DNA from: Methylibium sp. Root1272
GTDB taxonomy: Bacteria > Pseudomonadota > Gammaproteobacteria > Burkholderiales > Burkholderiaceae_C
Reading direction: 5' to 3'
DNA length: 64,000 bases
Assembly (NCBI RefSeq): GCF_001425905.1
Contig: NZ_LMDY01000001.1
Span: forward strand, 502,890 to 566,889
In this document: positions 12,315 through 22,405 of the stretch, one piece after another
Numbering within the stretch: the stretch's first letter is position 1
How the letters are laid out: the number at the start of each line of letters is the position of its first letter
Translations under genes and position numbers: made by a program
The notes under the pieces: generated by a model
What the model was told of the DNA's origin: nothing
Databases searched by the model: none
The model's input: the letters and a program-made list of their open reading frames with translations, nothing else

Positions 12315-13400
12315 ATGCAGGCATTGAGCGTGCATCCCTTGAGTGATCCTCTTCTTTGCACGCGGCTCTCTGGGGCAGCCCAAGTGGAACGAGAACTCTT
12401 TTCAGATCAACGGCGGAGTCTGTGGCGTCTGTCGGTTGCGCCGATGATGGACTGGACCGATCGCCATTGCCGCCATTTCCACCGGCTGCTCTCGCGTCGC
12501 ACGCGGCTCTACACCGAGATGGTCACCACCGGTGCGCTGCTGCACGGCGACGTGCCGCGGCACCTCGACTTCGGGCCCGAGGAGCATCCGGTCGCGCTGC
12601 AGCTGGGGGGCAGCGAGCCCGACGATCTGGCGGCCTGCGCGAAGCTTGGCGAGCGCTGGGGCTATGACGAGATCAATCTCAATTGCGGCTGTCCCAGCGA
12701 ACGCGTGCAACGCGGTGCCTTCGGCGCCTGCCTGATGGCCGAACCCGATCTGGTGGCCGACGGCGTGAAGGCCATGCGCGACGCGGTGAGCATTCCGGTC
12801 ACTGTGAAGCACCGCATCGGCATCGACCGGACCGAGAGTTACGAGTTCGTGCGCGATTTCGTCGGCACCGTGGCCGCTGCCGGCTGCGAGGTTTTCATGG
12901 TGCATGCACGCAATGCCTGGCTGAAGGGCCTCAGCCCGAAGGAGAACCGCGAGCTGCCACCGCTGCGCTACGAGTGGGTCTACCGGCTAAAGCGCGACTT
13001 CCCGGCGTTGACGATCGTGCTGAACGGTGGCGTCAAGACCAACGACGAGATCGCGGCGCATCTGTCGCAGGTCGATGGCGTGATGCTCGGGCGCGAGGCC
13101 TACCACCATCCCTGGCTGATGGCCGGCTGGGATGCACGCTTCTTCGGCGACGCACCGCTCGAGCGCGATCGCACCGATGTCGAGGCGGCGATGGTGCGCT
13201 ACATGGAGCTTCAGCTGTTGCAGGGCGAGCCCTGGTCGCGCGTATCGCGCCACATGCTCGGCCTGTGGAACGGCATGCCCGGCGCCCGGCGCTGGCGTCA
13301 GGTCTGGTCGGATCACCGGCTCAAGAACGAGCCGCCGGAGGTGGTGTCGGAGCAGGCGCGCCGCCGGCCGGCGATGAGCGAGGTCACGGCGGCGGCCTGA
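12315..13400 (+). CDS. dusA: tRNA-dihydrouridine(20/20a) synthase DusA
   Basis: DusA is an FMN- and NADPH-dependent enzyme that reduces U20/U20a in the tRNA D-loop. The TIM-barrel signature starts at LSVAPMMDWTDRHCRHFHRLLS, with TRLYTEMVTTGALLHGD typical of the DusA subgroup. The catalytic cysteine lies in LNCGCPSERV, and the tRNA/FMN-binding VKHRIGIDRTESYEFV and FMN-phosphate NGGVKTNDEI motifs follow. The C terminus contains HMLGLWNGMPGARRWRQ, also DusA-like. The exact start is uncertain: ATG codons at 12276 and 12315 and a GTG at 12384 are all in frame, and the family usually has only 10-30 residues before SVAPM. Confidence 0.92.
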   Translation: MQALSVHPLSDPLLCTRLSGAAQVERELFSDQRRSLWRLSVAPMMDWTDRHCRHFHRLLSRRTRLYTEMVTTGALLHGDVPRHLDFGPEEHPVALQLGGSEPDDLAACAKLGERWGYDEINLNCGCPSERVQRGAFGACLMAEPDLVADGVKAMRDAVSIPVTVKHRIGIDRTESYEFVRDFVGTVAAAGCEVFMVHARNAWLKGLSPKENRELPPLRYEWVYRLKRDFPALTIVLNGGVKTNDEIAAHLSQVDGVMLGREAYHHPWLMAGWDARFFGDAPLERDRTDVEAAMVRYMELQLLQGEPWSRVSRHMLGLWNGMPGARRWRQVWSDHRLKNEPPEVVSEQARRRPAMSEVTAAA

Positions 13401-13421
13401 CGGCGCCGCGGGCCTTTCGGT

Positions 13422-14360
13422 TCAGGACGCGGCGTTCCGCTGTGCCGGCCAGGTCGCCAGCACCACGCCGGCCAGTGCCAACGCAAAGGCGCCGAGCTGC
13501 GTACTGCTGACCTGTTCGCCCAGCAGCAGCACGCCGACCGCCGCGGCGCTGACCGGCAGCAGTACCGTGAAAACGCCGGCCGACGACGCCGGCACGTGCT
13601 TCAGCCCGGTCATCCACAGCCACACCGTGGCCACGCTGGCCGCGAGGGCGTAGAACAGCAGCAGCACCCAGACGCCGCTTCGCACGGCCGTGAAGTTGAA
13701 CTGCCAGGCCTGCCACAGGCCGAACGGCGTCACCAGCGCCAGGCCCCACAGGTTGACCAGGGCGCTGATGCGGCGCGCACTCAGCTGGCCGGTGAGCTTC
13801 TTGCCGATCACCACGTAGAGCGCCTCGCAGAACACGGCACCCAGCAGCAGCGTGTTGCCGAGCAGCGAACTGTCGTCACCTTCGGAGCCGGCCTGGCCGA
13901 GCGAGACCAGCGCGATCCCGGCCACCGCGCAGCCGATGCCGCCGGCCACGCGCGGCGCGATGCGCTCGCGCAGCCCGGCCCACGACAGCAGCGCCACGAC
14001 GGCCGGGAGGGCCGCCATGATCACGCCGGCCGCCAGGGCCGAGCTCAGCGCCACGCCGAACAGCATGCATACCGAGAACAGGAAGTTGCCGAAGAAGGCC
14101 TCGAGGAAGAGCAGCCAGCGATCGTGCCGGCTCAACCGCGGCTCGTCGGCGGCCCGGCGCACCCAGTGCGCCATCGCGATGGCGGCGATGCCGAAGCGCA
14201 GCCAGGCCAGCAGCAGGACCGGGAACACCGCGACCAGCAGTTTCGACAGGCCGACGTAGCTGCCGACCAGCGCCATGCTGGCGCCGAGGCTGGCGTAGGC
14301 CCACCACGGCACGCGGTGGGCACTGCTCGCCGGGTGGGGAAAGGACGGTCCGGCGCTCAC
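13422..14360 (-). CDS. DMT-superfamily transporter (EamA domains)
   Basis: A second EamA-type inner-membrane transporter of 312 residues with about ten hydrophobic helices. The first segment is VPWWAYASLGASMALVGSYVGLSKLL and the last repeat holds ASSAGVFTVLLPVSAAAVGVLLLGE, the typical position of the second EamA signature. It begins with GTG at 14360. The substrate is unknown. It converges on dusA with a 21-bp gap and lies just downstream of galE on the same strand, 28 bp away, so it could be co-transcribed with galE. It is only distantly similar to the transporter at 8277. Confidence 0.85.
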   Translation of the reverse strand: MSAGPSFPHPASSAHRVPWWAYASLGASMALVGSYVGLSKLLVAVFPVLLLAWLRFGIAAIAMAHWVRRAADEPRLSRHDRWLLFLEAFFGNFLFSVCMLFGVALSSALAAGVIMAALPAVVALLSWAGLRERIAPRVAGGIGCAVAGIALVSLGQAGSEGDDSSLLGNTLLLGAVFCEALYVVIGKKLTGQLSARRISALVNLWGLALVTPFGLWQAWQFNFTAVRSGVWVLLLFYALAASVATVWLWMTGLKHVPASSAGVFTVLLPVSAAAVGVLLLGEQVSSTQLGAFALALAGVVLATWPAQRNAAS

Positions 14361-14388
14361 GCGCAGAGGGCGCGGAGCAGCGCCGGCC

Positions 14389-16673
<2,285 letters not shown>

Positions 16674-16722
16674 AACGGGTTGGTGGTCGACCGGCTGCAA
16701 TGGCCGGCCCGGTTGCCGCCGT

Positions 16723-17730
16723 TCAGGCAACAACGGTGGCCGGCTCGGCGCGCTGCAGGCCGATGACCTCGCTGCTCGCCAGCACGTCGGCCTGCCGCAG
16801 CAGTGCGGCCAGCGGCACGTCGCTGGCGGCCAGACCGCCCGGCGACGCGGCGGACTCGGCCACCGCGGTCAGCGTGGGGGTGATACGCCAGGTGGCGGCC
16901 ACCTTGCCGAACAAGGCGTCGCAGCGCAGTTGCAGTGCGATGGAGAAGGTGTCGCTGAGGGCCGGGGCCGGCACGTCGGCGTGCGGGGTAGAGAGCGTCC
17001 GAGCAGCCGCTTCGACGCGTGGCTCGAACAGGCCGCTGCGGTCGAGTTCTCGCAGCGCCACGGTCCAGCCGCTGTTGTGCATCAGCCCGGCCAGATAGCC
17101 CTCGAACGCGCTGATCCCACCGGCCGACGCCAGAGCGCTGCAATGCTGTGCCTTGGATTCGGAATGCGCCCACAACCGGGTGCCGGTGCGTGCGAACAGG
17201 CCGTCGCCCGAGGTCTCGAACAGCGGGCGCAGCACCACGCGGGCGATCGCCGCATTGAGGCCCACCACGCCGAGGCGGCCGAGCGCCTGCGGGAGGTCCA
17301 GGCGCTCGTCGCGTCCGCCGTAAGCGGCACTGCGTGCGGTGCGCAGCACCTCGGCGGTGAGCACCAGGTCGCGGCCGACCTGCTGGGCCAGCGCGTTCAG
17401 TGCCAGGTCGTCCCGGCGCAGCATCGCCATCAGTTGCGGGATCACGGCGCGCGCTCGGGGCATCAGGTCGATCGGCGCACCGGGCCTCGCGAGCAGTTCG
17501 TCGATGAGATGCAGTGCGTGCCGCTCGGTCTCGGCGTCCACGGGACGGCCGGCGTCCATACCTTGTCCCAGCAGCCAGGGCAGCAGCGGCAGCGGCGTGC
17601 CACCGAAGACGATGGACGGCGACGGCGGCGTTTCGGCGACCTGCAACGGCGCCGCTCCCGATCTGGCTACGGGGGTGACCGGCCGGGTCGGCGTTTCACG
17701 TCCTCGCAGTGCTCGCAGTAACCATCCCAC
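16723..17730 (-). CDS. HDOD-domain signalling protein
   Basis: The HDOD domain is a non-catalytic relative of HD phosphohydrolases found in bacterial signalling proteins. The domain covers about residues 90-270, seen in PRARAVIPQLMAMLRRDDLALNALAQ, in DLPQALGRLGVVGLNAAIARVVL-like helices, and in FEGYLAGLMHNSGWTVALRE near the usual HD position. A GTG start at 17730 has GGAG seven bases upstream and gives 335 residues. A TTG at 17799 would add 23. It lies downstream of the glutamine-synthetase-like gene on the same strand, so it could be the distal gene of the polyamine cluster, but no functional link is evident. Confidence 0.8.
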   Translation of the reverse strand: MGWLLRALRGRETPTRPVTPVARSGAAPLQVAETPPSPSIVFGGTPLPLLPWLLGQGMDAGRPVDAETERHALHLIDELLARPGAPIDLMPRARAVIPQLMAMLRRDDLALNALAQQVGRDLVLTAEVLRTARSAAYGGRDERLDLPQALGRLGVVGLNAAIARVVLRPLFETSGDGLFARTGTRLWAHSESKAQHCSALASAGGISAFEGYLAGLMHNSGWTVALRELDRSGLFEPRVEAAARTLSTPHADVPAPALSDTFSIALQLRCDALFGKVAATWRITPTLTAVAESAASPGGLAASDVPLAALLRQADVLASSEVIGLQRAEPATVVA

Positions 17731-17818
17731 CGTGTTGCTCCACTGGTAGTGCTCGGTGGTTATCGGCCTGGAGTGGGCCGGCTTGAGTGACAAGCGCAAC
17801 GCCGGCCGGCGTCGGCGC

Positions 17819-19174
17819 TCAGAACATCGCGCCGTAGCGCGCGTGCTCCCAGTCGCTGACGTGGCGCGCGTAGTCGATCCACTCGGCGCGCTTGAGCCGC
17901 ACGAACTCGCGGTGCAGCGTGTCGCCGAGCGCGCCGTGCAGCAGCTCGCTGGCCTCGAACGCGTCGACCGCCTCGCCCAGGCTCTGTGGCAGCAGCGCGA
18001 TGCCGCGCGCCCGGATCTCGGCCAGGCTCAGCGCGAACAGGTCGTCGGTGCAGGCCGGGACGGGATCGAGCTCGCGGTCGATGCCGTCCAGCCCGGCGGC
18101 GATCAGCGCCGCGGTCGCCAGGTAGGGGTTGGCCGAGGCATCCGGCACGCGCCACTCGAAACGGCCGGCGAGCGTGCGCACCAGCGCCGTGCGGTTGTTC
18201 GGGCCGTGCGCCACATAGGCGGGCGCCCAGCTGGTGCCCGACAGCGACTCGCCCACCACCAGGCGCTTGTAGCTGTTGACCGTGGGCGCTGCCAGTGCGC
18301 ACAGCGCCGCGCTGTGGGCCAGCACGCCGGCGACGAAATGGCGTCCGAGCCGCGACAAGGGCTCGGACGCATCGGTTCCGCCGAACAGGCAGCGCGCGCC
18401 GTCCCACAGCGACACATGGAAATGCAGCCCGCTGCCCGGCTGGTTGGCGAAGGGCTTGGGCATCATCGAGAACACACAGCCCTGCTGTTCGGCGAGCGCG
18501 TGCGCGGCCAGCTTGAACAGCATCACGTGGTCGGCGCTGCGCAGCGCCTCGTCGTGGCGGAAGTTGAGCTCGTACTGGCCGTGGGCGTCCTCGTGGTCGA
18601 TCTGCAGCACCTGCAGGCCAGCGCCTTCGAGTGCGACACGCAGCGCCTGCAGGAAGCCCTGCTGGCGCGGCAGGCTCTTGAGGTCGTAGCTGGGCTTGTC
18701 GAGCCGGTCGGCGTCGTCGGCCGGCACGTAGCGCGGGCCCTCGCGGCGGAGCAGGAAGAACTCGGGCTCGATGCCGGTCTGCAGCGTCCATCCGCGTGCG
18801 GCGAGGCGGGCGGTGGCGCGCTTGAGCACCTGGCGTGGACAGGCATCGAAGGCGCTGCCGCCGACGAAGCCGTCGCCGACGAGGCGCGCGACGCCGGGCA
18901 TCCACGGCAACGCCTGCAGCGTGGCGGCGTCACCGCGAGCGTAGTACTCGGCCCGGGGGCCGGTGCGCGGCAGGCCGGTTCCCCAGATCGACGGGCCGGC
19001 GAACCCCGCGCCGTCGGCCAGCACGGCTTCCAGCTGGTGCAGCGGCAGCAGCTTGCCCTTGGCAACGCCGTGCAGGTCGGTGAACTGCACCAGCAGCGTG
19101 TGCACGCCCTCGGCGGCGAGCGACGCGCCCGCCGAGCGAGAGAACTCGGCAAGCGAGGCCGGCGTCTCAGCCAC
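17819..19174 (-). CDS. Glutamine-synthetase-family ligase (GlnT/type III-like)
   Basis: The 451-residue protein has the glutamine synthetase catalytic fold. There is an N-terminal beta-grasp region (VQFTDLHGVAKGKLLPL), metal-binding glutamates in TGIEPEFFLL and GQYELNF, the NQPGSGLHFHVSLWDG loop, and VNSYKRLVVG with NNRTALVR for ATP and substrate binding. It resembles GlnT-type enzymes annotated as type III glutamate-ammonia ligase. In this setting the substrate could equally be a polyamine or ethanolamine-like amine joined to glutamate. Its start overlaps the end of gabT by 8 bp, so the two are coupled. It is clearly different from the second synthetase-like gene at 29446. Confidence 0.85.
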   Translation of the reverse strand: MAETPASLAEFSRSAGASLAAEGVHTLLVQFTDLHGVAKGKLLPLHQLEAVLADGAGFAGPSIWGTGLPRTGPRAEYYARGDAATLQALPWMPGVARLVGDGFVGGSAFDACPRQVLKRATARLAARGWTLQTGIEPEFFLLRREGPRYVPADDADRLDKPSYDLKSLPRQQGFLQALRVALEGAGLQVLQIDHEDAHGQYELNFRHDEALRSADHVMLFKLAAHALAEQQGCVFSMMPKPFANQPGSGLHFHVSLWDGARCLFGGTDASEPLSRLGRHFVAGVLAHSAALCALAAPTVNSYKRLVVGESLSGTSWAPAYVAHGPNNRTALVRTLAGRFEWRVPDASANPYLATAALIAAGLDGIDRELDPVPACTDDLFALSLAEIRARGIALLPQSLGEAVDAFEASELLHGALGDTLHREFVRLKRAEWIDYARHVSDWEHARYGAMF

Positions 19175-20447
19175 GCGCGGCCGCCTTCAGCGCATCGCTG
19201 AGGATGCCCAGGGCCTCGCCGAACACCGCATGCTCGATGGTCAGCGGGAACAGGAAGCGCAGCACGTTGCCGTCGACACCGCAGCTCAGCAGGATGAGAT
19301 GGCGACGCAGCGCCTCGGCCTGCACGCGCTTGGTCATCTCGGCGTCGGGCGCCTGGGTCTTGGGGTGCTGGAATTCGACCGCGACCATCGCGCCCAGCCC
19401 GCGCACGTCGGCGATCTGCGGGACCTCGGTCCGCAGACCGTTGAGCAGGGTCTTGAGTTCGCTGCCGAGCTGTTGCCCGCGCTCGGGCAGTTTTTCCTCG
19501 GCCATCACCTCGATCACCGCATGGGCTGCGGCGATGGCCAGCGGGTTGCCGGCATAGGTGCCACCCAGGCCGCCCGGGGCCGGCGCATCCATGATCTCGG
19601 CGCTGCCGGTCACCGCCGACAGCGGCAGGCCGGCGGCCAGGCTCTTGGCGCTGACGAGCAGGTCGGGCAGGACGTTGAAATGCTGCATCGCGAACATCTT
19701 GCCGGTGCGGCCGAAGCCGGTCTGCACCTCGTCGGCGATCATCACGATGCCGTGCTCGTCGCACAGCTTGCGCAGCCACTTCACGGCCTCGGCCTGGATC
19801 ACGTTGAAGCCGCCTTCGCCCTGCACCGGCTCGAACACGATGGCGGCGACGCGGCTGGGCTCGATGTCGGCCTTGAAGAGTTGCTCGACCGCCTTCTTCG
19901 CCGCATCGAGCGAGGCCCCGTGGCAAGGGAAGGGCGCGTGGTAGATCTCCGGCGGGAAGGGTCCGAAGCCGGCCTTGTAGGGCTGCACCTTGCCGGTCAG
20001 CGCCACCGCGAACAGCGAGCGGCCATGGAAGGCGCCACCGAAGGCGATCACGCCGCCGCGCCGGGTGTAGGCGCGGGCGATCTTGACCGCGTTCTCCACG
20101 GCCTCGGCGCCAGTCGAGAAGAAAGCGGTCTTCTTGGCGTGCTTGCCCGGCGTGATGGCGTTGAGCTTCTCGGCCAGCGCAACGTAGCTCTCGTACGGCA
20201 CGACCTGGTAGCAGCTGTGCGTGAAGCGCTGCAACTGCGCCTCGATGGCGGCGACCACCTTGGGGTGGCGGTGGCCGGTGTTCAGCACCGCGATGCCGCC
20301 GGCGAAATCGATGTAGCGCTGGCCCTGCACGTCCCAGAGCAGGGCGTTCTCCGCTCGATCGGCGAAGAAGCTGGCCATCACGCCCACGCCGCGCGGCGTG
20401 GCGGCGGCCTTGCGGGCCATCAGCTGTTCATTGCGCGAGATCTTCAT
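19167..20447 (-). CDS. gabT: 4-aminobutyrate-2-oxoglutarate transaminase GabT
   Basis: GabT is a PLP-dependent class III aminotransferase converting GABA to succinate semialdehyde, the final nitrogen-removing step of putrescine breakdown. From the ATG at 20447 (AGGAGA six bases upstream) it is 426 residues, identical in length to E. coli GabT. Motifs are FAGGIAVLNTGHRHPKVV, FSTGAEAVENAVKIAR, IADEVQTGFGRTGKMFA and the PLP-lysine segment LVSAKSLAAGLPLSAVTG. The frame stays open to 20699, but that extension is unlike the family. It lies 47 bp downstream of puuC and overlaps the glutamine-synthetase-like gene. Confidence 0.95.
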   Translation of the reverse strand: MKISRNEQLMARKAAATPRGVGVMASFFADRAENALLWDVQGQRYIDFAGGIAVLNTGHRHPKVVAAIEAQLQRFTHSCYQVVPYESYVALAEKLNAITPGKHAKKTAFFSTGAEAVENAVKIARAYTRRGGVIAFGGAFHGRSLFAVALTGKVQPYKAGFGPFPPEIYHAPFPCHGASLDAAKKAVEQLFKADIEPSRVAAIVFEPVQGEGGFNVIQAEAVKWLRKLCDEHGIVMIADEVQTGFGRTGKMFAMQHFNVLPDLLVSAKSLAAGLPLSAVTGSAEIMDAPAPGGLGGTYAGNPLAIAAAHAVIEVMAEEKLPERGQQLGSELKTLLNGLRTEVPQIADVRGLGAMVAVEFQHPKTQAPDAEMTKRVQAEALRRHLILLSCGVDGNVLRFLFPLTIEHAVFGEALGILSDALKAAARG

Positions 20448-20494
20448 GCTCGTCTCCTCTGCCTGCTTGGCGGGCGGTGCGGCCCCCACGGTCT

Positions 20495-21994
20495 TCAGGC
20501 CGCGTTGATGCGCAGCCAGGTCGTCTTCAGTTCCGTGTACTTGTCGAAGGCGTGCAGCGACTTGTCGCGGCCGTTGCCGCTCTGCTTGAAGCCACCGAAA
20601 GGCACGGTGATGTCGTCCTCGTCGTACTGGTTCACGTGCACGGTGCCGGCGCGCAGCGCCGCGGCGACGCGATGCGCGCGGTCGATGTGCGAGCTCCACA
20701 CGCTGGCCTGCAGGCCGTAGGGCGAGTCGTTGGCGAGGCGGATCGCCTCGGCCTCGTCCTTGAACCGGATGATCGACAGCACCGGGCCGAAGATCTCCTC
20801 GCGGGCGATCTTCATGTCGTTGCGCACGCCGTCGAAGACGGTCGGCTCGACGTAGTAGCCGCCGGTCTCGCTGCGCGCCTGCTCGCCGCCGGCCAGCACG
20901 GTGGCGCCCTCGGCCCGTCCGGCGTCGATGTAGCCCATGACCGTGCGCAACTGGCCGTCGTCGACCAGCGCCCCCATCACGGTCTTGGCGTCCAGCGGGT
21001 CGGCGGGGCGGTACTGCGGCGCCTCGGCGGCCACGCGCTTCGCGAAGTCGTCGGCGATGCTCTCGTGCACCAGCAGCCGCGAGGGTGCGTTGCAGCTCTC
21101 GCCCTGGTTGAAGAACATGCTGCCGGCCACGGTGGCGGCACAGCGGTCGAGGTCGTCGAAGTCGGGGAACACCAGGAAGGCGCTCTTGCCGCCGAGCTCG
21201 TTGTAGACACGCTTGAGGTTGCTGCGTCCGGCGTACTCCAGCATCTTGCGGCCCACGCGGGTGGAGCCGGTGAAGCCGATCGCGTCGACCTGCGGGTGCA
21301 GCGCCAGCGCCTCGCCCGCCTCGTGGCCATAGCCGGGCACCACGTTGAACACACCGGGTGGCAGGCCAGCGGCCAGCGCCAGCTCGGCCAGACGCAGCGC
21401 GGTCAGCGGGCTCTTCTCGCTGGGCTTGAGCACCACCGAGTTGCCGGCCGCCAGCGCGGGACCGAGCTTCCAGGCGGCCATGATCATCGGGTAGTTCCAG
21501 GGCACGATGGCGCCGATCACGCCCATCGCCTCGCGCCGGATCAGCGCCAGCGCGCCGGGGCCGGTCGGCGCGATCTCGTCATAGACCTTGTCGACCGCCT
21601 CGGCGTACCAGGCGATGCAGCGCGCGGTGGACGGCACGTCGACGCTGAGCGAATACTGGATGGGCTTGCCCATGTCCAGCGTCTCGAGCAGCGCGAGCTC
21701 CTCCTTCGCCGCGAGGATCTTCTCGGAGAAGGCCAGCAGCACGCGCTTGCGCGCGGCGGGCGGGCGCCGCGACCAGCGGCCGTCGTCGAAGGCGGTGCGG
21801 GCCGAGGCGACCGCGGCGTCGATGTCGGCGGCCTGGCCGCGGGCCACGCGGCCGAGCACGCGGCCATCGATCGGCGAGACGCAGTCGAAGGATTCGCCGG
21901 CCTGTGCCGGATGGCGCTCGCCGCCGATCAGCGCGCGCCCGTCCAGCGTCAGCGCGGCGGAGCGGGCATGCCAGTCGATCGTGGCGGTGGTCAT
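20495..21994 (-). CDS. puuC: Gamma-glutamyl-gamma-aminobutyraldehyde dehydrogenase
   Basis: This NAD(P)-dependent aldehyde dehydrogenase of 499 residues aligns by eye along its whole length with E. coli PuuC (495). Shared stretches include LALLETLDMGKPIQYSL, ARCIAWYAEAVDKVYDE, WKLGPALAAGNSVVLKPSEK and the C-terminal VPFGGFKQSGNGRDKSLHA. The general-base Glu lies in the NELGGKSAFLVF segment and the catalytic Cys in NQGESCNAPSRLL. It oxidises gamma-glutamyl-aminobutyraldehyde in the Puu route and may also oxidise other amino-aldehydes or succinate semialdehyde, since no separate gabD is present. The ATG at 21994 forms an ATGA overlap with the cupin gene stop and has AAGGA upstream. Confidence 0.92.
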   Translation of the reverse strand: MTTATIDWHARSAALTLDGRALIGGERHPAQAGESFDCVSPIDGRVLGRVARGQAADIDAAVASARTAFDDGRWSRRPPAARKRVLLAFSEKILAAKEELALLETLDMGKPIQYSLSVDVPSTARCIAWYAEAVDKVYDEIAPTGPGALALIRREAMGVIGAIVPWNYPMIMAAWKLGPALAAGNSVVLKPSEKSPLTALRLAELALAAGLPPGVFNVVPGYGHEAGEALALHPQVDAIGFTGSTRVGRKMLEYAGRSNLKRVYNELGGKSAFLVFPDFDDLDRCAATVAGSMFFNQGESCNAPSRLLVHESIADDFAKRVAAEAPQYRPADPLDAKTVMGALVDDGQLRTVMGYIDAGRAEGATVLAGGEQARSETGGYYVEPTVFDGVRNDMKIAREEIFGPVLSIIRFKDEAEAIRLANDSPYGLQASVWSSHIDRAHRVAAALRAGTVHVNQYDEDDITVPFGGFKQSGNGRDKSLHAFDKYTELKTTWLRINAA

Positions 21995-22362
21995 GGTGTG
22001 TCCTTCAGGGTCATGATGGCGTAGAGCTTCTTCACCGGCGTGAGGTTCTCCCACACGCCCTCGTAGCCGCCCGGCACCACGAAGGCGTCGCCGGCCTTCA
22101 GGCGGGTCTGCGCACCGTCGGCGTCGTTGAGCAGCACCTCGCCCTCGAGCAGTTGGCAGAACTCCTCCTCATGAGCCGCGTACACCACGCGCCAGGCGCC
22201 GACGCCACCCGACCAGACGCCCGAAAAGAACTGCCCGCTCGGATCGGTGTAGTGGTTCAGCGTCTCGAAGCGGGGGTCGCCGCGCAACCGCCGCTCCGGG
22301 GCCGGCCCTCCCGGCTCGGCGGCGGTGTCGGCGGTGTGAAAGGGGAGCGGGCGCCGGATCAT
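21991..22362 (-). CDS. Cupin-domain protein of the polyamine cluster
   Basis: This 123-residue protein is a single cupin barrel. The two cupin motifs are seen around VYAAHEEEFCQLLEGEVLLND and GDAFVVPGGYEGVWEN. Start at ATG 22362 is chosen because the longer frame to 22473 overlaps the porin-like gene and lacks similarity to the fold. It is coupled to puuC by an ATGA overlap. Comparable small cupins occur next to puu genes, and in E. coli the regulator PuuR carries a C-terminal cupin, so a ligand-sensing or accessory role is possible. The sequence alone does not show an HTH domain. Confidence 0.8.
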   Translation of the reverse strand: MIRRPLPFHTADTAAEPGGPAPERRLRGDPRFETLNHYTDPSGQFFSGVWSGGVGAWRVVYAAHEEEFCQLLEGEVLLNDADGAQTRLKAGDAFVVPGGYEGVWENLTPVKKLYAIMTLKDTP

Positions 22363-22405
22363 GGTTGGAGAGTCCTGCCACGGCGAGGCCGCGGCAGGGC
22401 GCAGG

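Noticed and set aside
16674-16722. Imperfect hairpin (CCGGC/GCCGG) between the asparaginase and HDOD genes as a terminator
   Set aside because: The stem is only five base pairs and no T-tract follows in either direction, so it does not meet the pattern of an intrinsic terminator.
20448-20699. 84-codon N-terminal extension of gabT
   Set aside because: Arg-rich, antisense to puuC and unlike GabT. ATG 20447 has AGGAGA and gives the exact family length.
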